This document shows, piece after piece, positions 48,427 through 57,838 of a stretch of DNA of 64,000 bases. Under the pieces are notes generated by a model. The model was given only the letters and a program-made list of their open reading frames with translations. It had not been told where the DNA came from and did not search any database. The position numbers and the translations under genes are program-made. Positions within the stretch are counted from its first letter, which is position 1. Each line of letters opens with the position of its first letter. This stretch comes from Gammaproteobacteria bacterium (GTDB lineage: Bacteria > Pseudomonadota > Gammaproteobacteria > Xanthomonadales > SZUA-36): assembly GCA_030426265.1 (NCBI GenBank), contig JAUHYP010000008.1, positions 1-64,000 on the forward strand, written 5' to 3'.

Positions 48427-50922
48427 ATGACCATCGTATTCCTGGCCATCATCGTGCTCACCCTGATGGTCCTGTCCTACAACCGCGTTCCCTTGCTGGT
48501 CTGCGTCGGCATCCTTGCCGCCATCACCGTCATTCTCACAGAGCAACGCCTGGTCTGGCCGACGCCCTCCTGGTTCCGCTGGACCTACGGAATTCTCACC
48601 GTCACGCTGCTGGGTTTCGGCATCAAGCCGCTGCGCCGCCTGCTGATCTCCAACCGCCTGCTCGGCCTGTACCGCAAGCTGCTTCCCAAGATGTCCGACA
48701 CCGAGCGCGAGGCGCTCGATGCCGGCACGGTGTGGTGGGAAGGCGAGATCTTCAGCGGGCGGCCCCGCTGGCGCCGGCTGCTCAAGGTTCCCCGCCCTTC
48801 CCTGAGCGAACGCGAGCAGGCCTTCCTGGACGGCCCGGTTGAGAACCTCTGCCGCATGCTGAACGACTGGGAGATCTGCGACCACTACCGCAAGCTGCCC
48901 AAACCCATCTGGGATTTCCTGAAGGAGCACCGCTTCTTCAGCATGATCATTCCAGAGGCCTATGGCGGCCTGGGCTTCTCCGCGCAGGGCAATTCCGCGG
49001 TGGTCATGAAACTCGCCAGCCGCAACCTCACCACCGCGGTCACGGTGATGGTGCCCAATTCCCTGGGGCCGGGCGAACTGCTCCTGCACTACGGCACGGA
49101 CGAGCAGAAGGAGTACTACCTGCCCCGACTGGCCCGCGGCCAGGAAGTGCCCTGCTTCGCACTGACCGGGGTCAGCGCCGGTTCGGACGCGGCCGGCATG
49201 CCCGACGAGGGCATCGTCACCATGGGCGAGTTCGAAGGCCGCGAAGTCCTGGGCCTGCGCGTGAGCTGGAACAAGCGCTACATCACCCTGGCCCCGGTCG
49301 CGACCGTGCTGGGGCTCGCCTTCCGCGTGAAGGACCCGGACGGCCTGCTCGGCGACCAGGAAGACCTCGGCATCACCTGCGCCCTGATCCCCACCGACAC
49401 CCCGGGCGTGGAGATCGGCAACCGCCACCTGCCTATCGGCGCCGCCTTCCAGAACGGGCCCACCCGCGGCAAGGACGTGTTCATTCCGATGGAATGGGTG
49501 ATCGGCGGTCAGGCGCGCATCGGCCAGGGCTGGCGCATGCTGATGCAGTGCCTGGCGGCGGGTCGCGCCATCTCATTGCCTGCGCTGGGCACCTCCGGCG
49601 GCAAGATGTCCGCCCTGCTGACGGGCGCCTACGCGCGCATCCGCAAGCAGTTCGGCATCCCCATCGGCTACTTCGAGGGCGTCCAGGAGCCGCTGGCGCG
49701 CATCGGCGGGCGCACCTATCGCATGGACGCGGCGCGGATGCTGGGGCTGGTGGCCCTGGACCTGGGCGAGAAGCCCAGCGTGATCTCGGCCATCCTCAAG
49801 TACCAACTGACCGAGGGCAATCGCCAGACGCTAAACGACGCGATGGACGTGCACGGTGGCAAGGGCATCATCCAGGGCCCGAACAACTACCTGGCGCACG
49901 CCTACACCGCCCTGCCCGTCTCGATCACTGTCGAGGGCGCGAACATCCTCACGCGCTCGCTGATCATCTTCGGCCAGGGCGCCATCCGGGCCCATCCCTG
50001 GCTGCTCAAGGAAATGCAGGCCGCCCAGGGTCCGGCCAACACCCAGGCGCGGCGCGACTTCGACAACGCGCTGTTCTCGCACGTGGGCTGGACCATCAGC
50101 AACGCGGTGCGCGCTTTCCTGCTGGGGGTGACGCTGTGCCGGGCGACCCGCACCGTGGTCCGTGCGCCCACCTCCCGCTATTTCCGCCAGCTCACCCGTA
50201 TGAGCGCCGCCTTCGCCCTGGTCGCCGACGCGGTCCTGCTCACCCTGGGCGGGAAGTTCAAGTTCAAGGAGACGCTGTCCGGCCGATTCGCCGACGCGCT
50301 GATCCATCTCTACCTCGCCAGCGCGGTGCTCAAGCGCTGGGAAGACGACGAACGACCGGAGGAAGACCTGCCGGTCGTGGCCTGGGCCGTGGAGGACAGC
50401 CTGCACACCATCCAGGAGAGCCTGCTGGGTGTGCTGCAGAATTTCCCGGTGCCGGGCCTGGGCGGCCTGCTGCACCTCATCGTCTTTCCCTTCGGCCGTT
50501 CCTACCGCCGGCCTTCCGACGCCACGGCGCAACGCGTTGCGCGGCTACTGATGGAGGAAAGCGACACCCGTGAACGCATCACCCGCGGCGTTTACCTCTC
50601 GGACGCCGACGACGCCGCCGGGCGCGTGGCCGACGCCTTCCACCTGGTGCTGGCCTCCACCGAGGCGGAACAGGCGATCCGCAACGCCCTGGGCGAATCC
50701 GTGTCGCTGGACAACTACGAGCAACTGGTGAAGCGCGCCGTCGAGGCCGGGGTGATCAACGAGGAACAGGCGACCACCGTGCGCATGGCCCAGGAAGCAT
50801 CGCTGAAGGTGGTTTCCGTCGACGATTTCCCGAAGACCCACATCGAGGGCTTCGACCTGCCCGCCTTCCGCCCTGCCATCCGCTCGTCCCGCAAGGACGA
50901 TGCGAAGGTCGAGGCTTCCTGA
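48427..50922 (+). CDS. fadE: Acyl-CoA dehydrogenase FadE
   Basis: An 831-residue membrane-associated acyl-CoA dehydrogenase, the first oxidative step of beta-oxidation, close in length to E. coli FadE. Two N-terminal hydrophobic helices (about 2-37 and 52-65) are followed by the dehydrogenase (LTGVSAGSDAAGMPDEG, YFEGVQEPLARIGGRTYRMDAARM split, DAMDVHGGKGIIQGPNNY split) and a C-terminal DUF1974 region (VVAWAVEDSLHTIQESL). Electrons go to the respiratory chain through an ETF-like acceptor. ATG 48427 follows a GGGGAA sequence. Confidence 0.94.
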   Translation: MTIVFLAIIVLTLMVLSYNRVPLLVCVGILAAITVILTEQRLVWPTPSWFRWTYGILTVTLLGFGIKPLRRLLISNRLLGLYRKLLPKMSDTEREALDAGTVWWEGEIFSGRPRWRRLLKVPRPSLSEREQAFLDGPVENLCRMLNDWEICDHYRKLPKPIWDFLKEHRFFSMIIPEAYGGLGFSAQGNSAVVMKLASRNLTTAVTVMVPNSLGPGELLLHYGTDEQKEYYLPRLARGQEVPCFALTGVSAGSDAAGMPDEGIVTMGEFEGREVLGLRVSWNKRYITLAPVATVLGLAFRVKDPDGLLGDQEDLGITCALIPTDTPGVEIGNRHLPIGAAFQNGPTRGKDVFIPMEWVIGGQARIGQGWRMLMQCLAAGRAISLPALGTSGGKMSALLTGAYARIRKQFGIPIGYFEGVQEPLARIGGRTYRMDAARMLGLVALDLGEKPSVISAILKYQLTEGNRQTLNDAMDVHGGKGIIQGPNNYLAHAYTALPVSITVEGANILTRSLIIFGQGAIRAHPWLLKEMQAAQGPANTQARRDFDNALFSHVGWTISNAVRAFLLGVTLCRATRTVVRAPTSRYFRQLTRMSAAFALVADAVLLTLGGKFKFKETLSGRFADALIHLYLASAVLKRWEDDERPEEDLPVVAWAVEDSLHTIQESLLGVLQNFPVPGLGGLLHLIVFPFGRSYRRPSDATAQRVARLLMEESDTRERITRGVYLSDADDAAGRVADAFHLVLASTEAEQAIRNALGESVSLDNYEQLVKRAVEAGVINEEQATTVRMAQEASLKVVSVDDFPKTHIEGFDLPAFRPAIRSSRKDDAKVEAS

Positions 50923-50956
50923 GCCAAGGCCGGCCGAACGGCGCAATGCAGGACGC

Positions 50957-52105
50957 TCAGGGCGCCGCGAAGAAATCCTTGATCCGCCGCGCCTGCGCCA
51001 GGCCGTCCGCGTGGCCGAGCCCGATCAGCGCACGGGTGTAGGACGCCTCGAACAGCAGGTAACTGGCCATGCGCCAGTCACGACCCCAGCCACCGAGGGT
51101 GCGCAGCAGCAACTTGACCGTCGCCGGCATGGATCCGGCGTGTTCGGCCGTCAGGGTGCGCAGGTCCTGGCTCGGGCGAATGACCAGCACGTCGATGGGC
51201 CGCAGGCCCGATTCAGCGCGCTGCGCCGGGTCCAGCAGCGACAGGGTGCGGTTGACCCGCTGCAGGCGAGCGATGTCGGCGTTGAGCGTGTCCATGAACA
51301 CCGTGTCCAGCAGGTAACCGCCCACCTCGCCCGCGCCCGGGTAGCTCGCGGGCGTCGACGGTTCGGGGTCGGGCTTCTCGTCCCGGGTGCCGATCACCAG
51401 GATGCGGTTCGCCCCCAGGTGGATGGCCGGGCTCAGTGGCGCTCCCATGCGCATGCCACCATCGCCGTAGTACTCGTTGCCCAGGCGCTGGGCGGGAAAG
51501 ATCATCGGCAGGGCCACCGAAGCCATGATGTGATCGACGCCCAGCCGGGCCGGCACGCCCCGGCGGCGGGTGCGCTGCCACGAGGAGATGTCCGGACGTC
51601 CCTGGAAAAAGGAGATGGCGCTGGCGCGGGTGTACGCCGATGCGGTGATGGCGGCGCCGCGCAGATGGCCGGCTTCGATGGCGTGCTCGATGCCCTCCAG
51701 TCTCAGTGCGCCCTCCAGCAGTTCGCGCAGCGGCTGGTTGTCGAGCAGCGCCCTGGGCGCCACGGGCAGCAGTCCGCCGGACGCCAGGGCCAGGAACCAG
51801 CGCAGGCTGGATCCGAGCACGGTCGCGACGTCGGTCCGGTAGATGCGGGCGCAGTTCAGGCCGGACCAGAATTCACTCAGCCGCTCGGCGCCGTACCCCA
51901 GGTCGCCGGCGTGGCTGGCCAGCACGGCGGCGTTCACCGCACCCGCGGAGGTGCCGCAGATAATCTGGAAGGGCGCGCAGCCGGGGCCGAGCACCTCCGC
52001 GATGGCCTGCAGAACGCCCACCTGGTAAGCCCCGCGAGCGCCGCCGCCCGGCAACACCAGGCCGCAGGCCGACGAGGACTGGTTCTCCAGCGCTTCCGCT
52101 CCCAA
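50957..52105 (-). CDS. Patatin-like phospholipase
   Basis: A 382-residue patatin. The oxyanion loop is LPGGGARGAYQVG, the nucleophile GTSAG (CGTSAGAVNAAVLASHAGDL, split), and the catalytic Asp lies in YGDGGMRMGAP. No signal peptide is apparent, so it is probably cytoplasmic or membrane-associated; it could hydrolyse membrane lipids or acyl-CoAs. The TTG at 52105 is chosen since GGGGAGG lies nine bases upstream; the longest frame (start 52297) would run over the promoter of the divergent operon and is unlikely. It is convergent with fadE. Confidence 0.85.
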   Translation of the reverse strand: MGAEALENQSSSACGLVLPGGGARGAYQVGVLQAIAEVLGPGCAPFQIICGTSAGAVNAAVLASHAGDLGYGAERLSEFWSGLNCARIYRTDVATVLGSSLRWFLALASGGLLPVAPRALLDNQPLRELLEGALRLEGIEHAIEAGHLRGAAITASAYTRASAISFFQGRPDISSWQRTRRRGVPARLGVDHIMASVALPMIFPAQRLGNEYYGDGGMRMGAPLSPAIHLGANRILVIGTRDEKPDPEPSTPASYPGAGEVGGYLLDTVFMDTLNADIARLQRVNRTLSLLDPAQRAESGLRPIDVLVIRPSQDLRTLTAEHAGSMPATVKLLLRTLGGWGRDWRMASYLLFEASYTRALIGLGHADGLAQARRIKDFFAAP

Positions 52106-52191
52106 ACCGATCCGCCTCCCCTCGCACTCATCCTGCGCTGAGCCGCACCCTAAATCGCGGGACCGGGCTTGGCAACCGGGAAGTGGGTGGC

Positions 52192-52200
52192 TGATATACT
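52192..52200 (+). promoter_or_regulatory. Extended -10 promoter of the moxR operon
   Basis: TGATATACT (52192-52200) has the TGn extension before TATACT. TTGGCA at 52169-52174 is 20 bases upstream, too far for a standard -35, so the extended -10 probably compensates. The start codon is about 119 bases downstream. Confidence 0.5.
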
Positions 52201-52318
52201 CGCCGGACTGCAACGCACCCCGCTGACACCGCCACCCGGATTCACTCCGGGGATCCCACGGGGTCGTGCCGCGCACGCGATCGCGGCGCGCAACCACCCG
52301 GCACAGGACAGGCAGGCC

Positions 52319-53287
52319 ATGGACGCACTCGACACCGCCAAGCTCTCACCCCGCGAAGATGCCGCCGGCGACCGGCGCGACCGACTGTTCGCGGCCATGG
52401 ACACCGTCAACGCCATCCTGCTGGGCAAGTCGCCCCAGGTGCAGCTGGCCTTCGGCTGCCTGCTCGCCCGCGGCCACCTGCTGATCGAAGACCTGCCCGG
52501 CGTGGGCAAGACCACCCTGGCCCACGCCCTGGCCACGGTGCTGGGCGCGGACTACCAGCGCATCCAGTTCACTTCCGACCTGATGCCGGCGGACATCCTG
52601 GGCGTGTCGGTCTACCGGCGCGACCAGGAGGCCTTCGAATTCCACCCCGGACCGATTTTCGCCGACGTGGTGCTGGCCGACGAGGTGAACCGCGCCACGC
52701 CCAAGACCCAGAGCGCGCTGCTCGAGGCCATGGCCGAGGGCCAGGTGACGATCGAGGGACGCACCCAGGCCCTGCCCGATCCCTTCTTCGTGATCGCTAC
52801 CCAGAACCCGCTGGACCTGGTGGGCACCTACCCCCTGCCCGATTCGCAGCTCGACCGATTCCTGCTGTCCATCAGCCTGGGTTTTCCGGATCCCGAAGTG
52901 GAGCGCGAACTGCTCCTGAGCGAAGACCGCTCCAGCGTACTGGCGCGGACGCAAGCGGTCCTCTCGCCCGAAGACGTGCGTGCACTCCAGGCCGACTGCG
53001 CCCGCGTGCATGCCAGCGACGCATTGCTGTCCTACCTGCAGGCCCTGCTGGCCGAGACACGCAACAGCCGCTGGTTCGAGGTCGGGCTGTCGCCGCGAGC
53101 CGGCCTGGCGCTGCTGCGCTGCGCGCGCGCCCATGCCTTTCTCGAAGGCCGCGACTTCGTCGCACCGGAAGACATCAAGGCCGTGTTCCCCGGGCTGGCG
53201 CGCCACCGCATGACGGTGAGCCATGGGATGGAGGCCAGCGTGGAAGACCAGGTCGCCGGCCTGCTGCGGCAGGTCGCCGTGCCCTGA
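52319..53287 (+). CDS. MoxR-family AAA+ ATPase
   Basis: A 322-residue MoxR ATPase with Walker A LPGVGKTT (59-66), Walker B VVLADEVNRATPKTQSALLEAM (split), sensor ATQNP and the arginine finger region DSQLDRFLLS. MoxR proteins act as chaperone-like ATPases with DUF58 or VWA partners, as here. The gene is the first of moxR-DUF58-tgpA-slp, with 17 bases to the next gene. ATG 52319 is chosen over an upstream GTG (52169) because it gives the family N-terminus and keeps the promoter free. Confidence 0.93.
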   Translation: MDALDTAKLSPREDAAGDRRDRLFAAMDTVNAILLGKSPQVQLAFGCLLARGHLLIEDLPGVGKTTLAHALATVLGADYQRIQFTSDLMPADILGVSVYRRDQEAFEFHPGPIFADVVLADEVNRATPKTQSALLEAMAEGQVTIEGRTQALPDPFFVIATQNPLDLVGTYPLPDSQLDRFLLSISLGFPDPEVERELLLSEDRSSVLARTQAVLSPEDVRALQADCARVHASDALLSYLQALLAETRNSRWFEVGLSPRAGLALLRCARAHAFLEGRDFVAPEDIKAVFPGLARHRMTVSHGMEASVEDQVAGLLRQVAVP

Positions 53288-53304
53288 TCGCAGCCGGTCC
53301 TCCC

Positions 53305-54399
53305 ATGGCTGCCCGACCCGTATCCCTGAACGCCTCCGGCCCGGTCCACCCGTCCGGTTCGGGGACCGATGCCATCGTGCGCCGTCGCCCGGACCCCTGG
53401 CTGGCGCCCCCGCCCGGTCCCCTGGGCCGGCGCCTGCGGCGCCTGTGGCCCACGGACCGGTTCCGATCCTGGGTCATCGCGCGCGTCAGGCGACGGCGGG
53501 ATTCGATCCGCCCGCCCCATGTGCTGGGATACCGCCAGGTGTTCATCCTGCCGACGATGTTCGGCGCGGGCTTCGCGCTGATGCTGGTGTTCACCGCACT
53601 CGGAGGCCTCAATTTCAACAACAACCTGGCCCTGCTGCTGGTGTTCGTCCTCGGCGCCCTGGCGCAGGCCACCACCCTGCTCGCCTATCGCGACCTCGCG
53701 GGGCTGGAAGTCGTTGCGGTGCGTGTCGACCCGGTGTTCGCCGGCGAACCGGCGCACCTGCACCTGGACTTGCGCAATCCGGAAGACCGCCATCGCTTCG
53801 CGGTGGAAGGCGCGCTGGCCACGGACCGTTCCGGCGATTGCCTGGACCTGGCCCCCAGCGGCGCCGGCAGTCTCGCCCTGTCCCTGCCGACACGACAACG
53901 CGGCTGGCTGGAACTCCCGCCCTTGCGCCTGCAGACACGCTACCCGCTGGGCCTGTTCCGGGCCTGGGCCTGGGTGTTCCCGGAAACCCGCTGCCTGGTC
54001 TATCCACGCCCGGCCCAGGATCCGCCCCCGCTGCCCCAGACCGGCGCCGGACGGACCGGCCAGGCACGGCGCGGCGAGGGAGACCAGGTTTATGGCCTGC
54101 GCAACTACCGCGCGGGCGACCCGCTCAAGCACATCGCGTGGCGCACCAGCGCCCGCCACGACCAGCTCTACACGCGGCAGATGGAAGCTCCGCGCGAGGC
54201 GAACTGCGTCCTGGACTTCCGCCGCCTGGACGGCCTGGACACCGAGCGTCGCCTGTCCGTACTCGCCGCCTGGGTGCTGATGGCCGAGCACCGGGCGCTC
54301 AGCTGGAGCCTGGAATTGCCCGGACTCACGGTTCCGGCCGCGACCGGGCCGGCGCATCGCGCCGCCTGTCTCGAAGCCCTGGCGCTGTTCGAGGGATGA
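53305..54399 (+). CDS. DUF58 domain protein
   Basis: A 364-residue protein with two closely spaced hydrophobic helices (about 83-100 and 105-125) and a C-terminal DUF58 domain (about 250-310; VYGLRNYRAGDPLKHIAWRTSARHDQLYTRQME, split). The core DUF58 pattern R.Y..GD....I.W..SAR matches here. DUF58 proteins are partners of MoxR ATPases; their molecular role is not known. It overlaps the next gene by four bases (ATGA). Confidence 0.88.
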   Translation: MAARPVSLNASGPVHPSGSGTDAIVRRRPDPWLAPPPGPLGRRLRRLWPTDRFRSWVIARVRRRRDSIRPPHVLGYRQVFILPTMFGAGFALMLVFTALGGLNFNNNLALLLVFVLGALAQATTLLAYRDLAGLEVVAVRVDPVFAGEPAHLHLDLRNPEDRHRFAVEGALATDRSGDCLDLAPSGAGSLALSLPTRQRGWLELPPLRLQTRYPLGLFRAWAWVFPETRCLVYPRPAQDPPPLPQTGAGRTGQARRGEGDQVYGLRNYRAGDPLKHIAWRTSARHDQLYTRQMEAPREANCVLDFRRLDGLDTERRLSVLAAWVLMAEHRALSWSLELPGLTVPAATGPAHRAACLEALALFEG

Positions 54400-56372
54400 A
54401 GACGCTGCGCCACAACCCCATGGCCTGGGTGATCGGCACCCTGCTGGTGGCCCTGTTGCCCCAGCTGGCCAGCATGCCGGCCCACCTCGTGGCCATCACC
54501 CTGGCGCCCATCGCCTGGCGCGGCGCGGCCGAGATCCGGGGCTGGCGGCCCCTGCCCACCTGGCTGCGGCTCGGCGTGACCCTGGCCACGCTCGTGGTGC
54601 TGGTGGGCACCTACGGCAACCTGCTGGGCCGCCGTGCGGCCGTGGGCCTGCTGAGCCTGATGCTGGCGCTCAAGCTGCTGGAGACCTTTCGCGCCCGGGA
54701 CGCGCGCATCGTCGCCAGCCTGTCGCTGTTTCTCTGCGCGACGCAGTTCCTGTTCACCCAGGGGCTGGTGATGGTGGCCTACGGGGCGGCCTGCACCGTT
54801 GGCGCCCTGGTGGCGCTGGCGCTGATCGCCCGCCGGGAAGCTTTTGCCGTCAGCGCACGACCGGCGCCACCGGGACGCGGCGTGCTCGGCGAACTGGGCT
54901 TCGGCGCGCGGCTGGCGGCGCTGGCGGTGCCCCTGGCCCTGGCCCTGTTCCTGTTCTTTCCGCGCTGGGGCAGTCCCCTCTGGGGGGTGCCGGAGCGCTC
55001 GCTGGACGCCAAGTCCGGCCTTTCCGACTCCATGGCGCCGGGCACCATCCAGTCACTGTTCATGGACGACTCGCCCGCCTTCCGCGCCATCTTCGACGGC
55101 GACCTGCCCCGTCGCCAGGACCTCTACTGGCGCGGGCCGGTGCTGTGGGAATTCGACGGGCGCCAATGGGAAACGTCCTGGATGGGCCGCAACCACCAGG
55201 CGGAACGGCTGCCGGACCCGGAGAGCGCGCCCTATCGCTACGAGGTGCAGCTCGAACCGCACGAGCGTCACTGGCTGTTCGCGCTGGACTACCCCGCCGT
55301 GATCCCGCCGGAAGCGAATCGCCTCAGCCTGGACTACCAGCTGCTCACACGGCGCGGCGTGACCCGGCTCACGGCCTACGAGATGGTCTCGGACCCCGGT
55401 TTCATCGACTCACCGACGCTCAGGAACACCCTGCGCGGCATGGCCCTGGCCCTGCCCGACGATTTCAACCCCCGCACGCGGGAAATGATGGAACGCTGGC
55501 GCGCCGAGACCGACAACGACGCCACGCTGGTGCGGCGCGTGCTCGAGCACTTCAACCAGGAAGACTTCCGCTACACCCTTAACCCACCGCTGCTGTCGCG
55601 CCATACCGTGGACGAGTTCCTGTTCGAGACCCGCGCCGGATTCTGCGAACACTACGCGTCCACCTTCGCGGTGATGATGCGCATGGCCGGCATCCCCTCG
55701 CGCGTGGTCACCGGGTACCAGGGCGGCTGGTACAACGAACTGGGCAACTACGTGCTGGTGCGCCAGTCCGACGCGCACGCCTGGGCGGAGGTGTGGCTGC
55801 CGGGCACCGGCTGGACCCGGATCGACCCCACCGCCGCGGTCGCGCCTTCGCGGGTGGAGCGCGGCGCCCTGGACGCGCTGGACGCCCGCCGCTACCTGTT
55901 CGACTACGAATGGCTGCGGAATGTGCGCAACGCCTTCGACTGGGTGAACCGCGGCTGGAACGACTGGGTGATCGCCTTCGACGCCCGCCGCCAGTCCGGC
56001 CTGCTCGGCTTCATGGGCATCGGCCGGCTCGGAACGCGCGGCCTGGTCGCCCTGCTGGGCCTGTCCATGCTGGTCGCCGGCGCGCTGGTGGTGCCCTGGT
56101 TGTGGCGCCTGGGCCGCGATCGTGAACGCGACCCGGTGGTGCGGCAATGGCGCCGGTTCCTGGCCCGGCTGCGCAAGGCCGGCGCGCCGGTCACTGTCGC
56201 CATGGGCCCACTGGAAGTGGCCCACGCCGCTGCCGGTCACCCCGGCCTGGACCCGGTGCGTGTGAGCCGCATCACGCAGTCTTACATGAACTTGCGGTAC
56301 GCTTCCCGTGTCGAAGATCGCGAGATCCTGTTGCGCGAATTGAAGCGATTCCGGACCCGGAGCGAGACATGA
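54396..56372 (+). CDS. TgpA-type membrane transglutaminase (DUF3488 + transglutaminase-like)
   Basis: A 658-residue protein with six or so N-terminal membrane helices (DUF3488 region, residues up to about 200), a periplasmic transglutaminase-like domain, one more helix near 555-572, and a cytosolic tail (DUF4129-like). The Cys-His-Asp triad is visible: Cys417 in GFCEHYAST, His461 in DAHAWAEVW, Asp477 in RIDPTAAV. It resembles Pseudomonas TgpA, whose domain is essential in that species. It overlaps the slp gene by ATGA. The reaction in vivo is unknown. Confidence 0.9.
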   Translation: MKTLRHNPMAWVIGTLLVALLPQLASMPAHLVAITLAPIAWRGAAEIRGWRPLPTWLRLGVTLATLVVLVGTYGNLLGRRAAVGLLSLMLALKLLETFRARDARIVASLSLFLCATQFLFTQGLVMVAYGAACTVGALVALALIARREAFAVSARPAPPGRGVLGELGFGARLAALAVPLALALFLFFPRWGSPLWGVPERSLDAKSGLSDSMAPGTIQSLFMDDSPAFRAIFDGDLPRRQDLYWRGPVLWEFDGRQWETSWMGRNHQAERLPDPESAPYRYEVQLEPHERHWLFALDYPAVIPPEANRLSLDYQLLTRRGVTRLTAYEMVSDPGFIDSPTLRNTLRGMALALPDDFNPRTREMMERWRAETDNDATLVRRVLEHFNQEDFRYTLNPPLLSRHTVDEFLFETRAGFCEHYASTFAVMMRMAGIPSRVVTGYQGGWYNELGNYVLVRQSDAHAWAEVWLPGTGWTRIDPTAAVAPSRVERGALDALDARRYLFDYEWLRNVRNAFDWVNRGWNDWVIAFDARRQSGLLGFMGIGRLGTRGLVALLGLSMLVAGALVVPWLWRLGRDRERDPVVRQWRRFLARLRKAGAPVTVAMGPLEVAHAAAGHPGLDPVRVSRITQSYMNLRYASRVEDREILLRELKRFRTRSET

Positions 56373-56977
56373 AACTGAAGACCCTCATCATCGTGACCGC
56401 GGCCGCTGCCCTGGCGGCCTGCAGCACCGTTCCCGAACCCTTGCAGGGCACCTACCCCGCCCTGACCCCGGAGGATGTCACCGCCCGTGACATCGGCCGC
56501 GAAGTGCGCTGGGGTGGCGTGATCATCGATGCACGGCCGGACGCCGACCGCACCTGTTTCGAAGTGCTGTCGCGCAATCTCGACCGTTCGATGCGACCCG
56601 CGGCCGAGGACCTGACCCAGGGCCGCTTCATTGCCTGCCGCGGAGGGTTCCTCGACCCCGAGGTGTTTGCCAAGGGACGGGAAATCACCCTGCTCGGCGA
56701 GGTCTCGGCACTGGACCAGCGCAAGATCGGCGAGTTCGACTACACCTACCCCGTGCTCTCCGCCGGCTTCATCACCCTGTGGCCGGAGCGGCCGGACGTG
56801 ATCATCAACAACTACGCCGACCCGTTCTACGACCCCTGGTACTGGGGCCCTTACTGGGGACCGCGCTACGGCCGTTACTGGGGTTACGGGCGCTACCCGT
56901 ACGGCTATGGCGGCCGCACCACGGTGCGCACCGGTGGCAGCACCGAACGCGTGGACGTGCCGGCTGACGTCAACTGA
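56369..56977 (+). CDS. Slp-family outer membrane lipoprotein
   Basis: A 202-residue lipoprotein (LAAC, Cys18) of the Slp (starvation-inducible lipoprotein) family, with VRWGGVIIDARPD, CFEVLSRNLD, GRFIACRGGFLDPEVFA and TLLGEVSALDQRKIGEFDYTYPVL (split). The last 60 or so residues are rich in Trp, Tyr and Gly (DPWYWGPYWGPRYGRYWGYG), a feature of several Slp proteins. It is the last gene of the moxR operon and starts inside the tgpA stop (ATGA). Confidence 0.88.
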   Translation: MKLKTLIIVTAAAALAACSTVPEPLQGTYPALTPEDVTARDIGREVRWGGVIIDARPDADRTCFEVLSRNLDRSMRPAAEDLTQGRFIACRGGFLDPEVFAKGREITLLGEVSALDQRKIGEFDYTYPVLSAGFITLWPERPDVIINNYADPFYDPWYWGPYWGPRYGRYWGYGRYPYGYGGRTTVRTGGSTERVDVPADVN

Positions 56978-57034
56978 GCCTCGTCCAGGCCTCGAGCGAA
57001 CGAAGGCGCCTGGCGGCGGCCGGGACCAACGGCA

Positions 57035-57064
57035 CTGACGCCCGGACCCGAGCCCTCCTATACT
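57035..57064 (+). promoter_or_regulatory. Probable promoter for the DUF2461-lemA-DUF2207 run
   Basis: -35 CTGACG (57035-57040) and -10 TATACT (57059-57064) are 18 bases apart, 52 bases before the DUF2461 start. The rest of the 138-base gap has no clear terminator. Confidence 0.5.
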
Positions 57065-57115
57065 GGTCAGCGTCGTGAGGACCGGCCCGGCAGGGCGCAA
57101 CGAGGGGGTTCAGAC

Positions 57116-57835
57116 ATGGCGCGAGCCAAGCCTGGGGGGCTGCCCCCGTTCGAGGGTTTTTCACCCGACTTCCTGAAGTTCTTCCGCGAACTGTCGGCGA
57201 ACAACGACCGCGCCTGGTTCGAAGCCAACAAGGACCGCTACCGCGGCTCGGTGGTCGATCCCATGCTGTCCTTCATCGCCGCTTTGCAGGCGCCGGTCGG
57301 GCGCATCTCGCCCCAGTTCCTGGTCATCCCGAAAGCGCATGGCGGCAGCCTGTTCCGCATCTACCGCGACACCCGCTTCAGCGCGGACAAGACCCCGTAC
57401 AAGACCCACGCCGCCGCCCACCTGCGCCATGCCGCCGGAAAGGACGCCCACGCCCCCGGCTTCTATGTGCACTTCGGCCCCGAGGGTCTGCACTGGGGCG
57501 GCGGCATCTGGTTGCCGCCCTCGGCGCCGCTCCGCGCTATCCGCGAGTTCATCGCCGACAACCCGGCCGCCTGGCGCCGCCTGGGCGCGGCCAAGGCCGT
57601 TCGGGACCGGGGCGGACTCCAGGGCGAGCAGCTCAAACGCCCCCCGCGCGGTTTCGACCCGGAGCACGAGCACGTGGACGACCTGCGCCGCAAGAGCTTC
57701 TATCTCATGGAAGAAGCGAAACCGGCGACGCTGCGCGACCCCGACCTGGTGAAACGCGTGACGGCCGGATTCCGCGCCGCCGCGCCGCTCAATCATTTCC
57801 TCTGCGACGCCCTCGGGCTCCCCTTCGAGACCTGA
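57116..57835 (+). CDS. DUF2461 (TIGR02453) family protein
   Basis: A 239-residue protein with the family's LPPFEGFSPDFLKFFRELSANNDRAWFEANKDRY (split) start, IYRDTRFSADKTPYKTHAAAHLRH (split) and FYVHFGPEGLHWGGGIW segments. No enzyme activity is known for this family, and no signal or membrane span is seen. Arg-Asp-Thr-Arg-Phe-Ser and Lys-Thr-Pro-Tyr-Lys are the family-wide basic and aromatic motif, so a nucleotide or phosphate ligand is possible but unproven. lemA starts three bases after its stop codon. Confidence 0.85.
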   Translation: MARAKPGGLPPFEGFSPDFLKFFRELSANNDRAWFEANKDRYRGSVVDPMLSFIAALQAPVGRISPQFLVIPKAHGGSLFRIYRDTRFSADKTPYKTHAAAHLRHAAGKDAHAPGFYVHFGPEGLHWGGGIWLPPSAPLRAIREFIADNPAAWRRLGAAKAVRDRGGLQGEQLKRPPRGFDPEHEHVDDLRRKSFYLMEEAKPATLRDPDLVKRVTAGFRAAAPLNHFLCDALGLPFET

Positions 57836-57838
57836 GCG

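Noticed and set aside
53223-56372. A 1049-residue TgpA protein with a Pro/Arg-rich N-terminal extension
   Set aside because: The extension is the DUF58 gene read in another frame; the true start at 54396 overlaps the DUF58 stop by ATGA.
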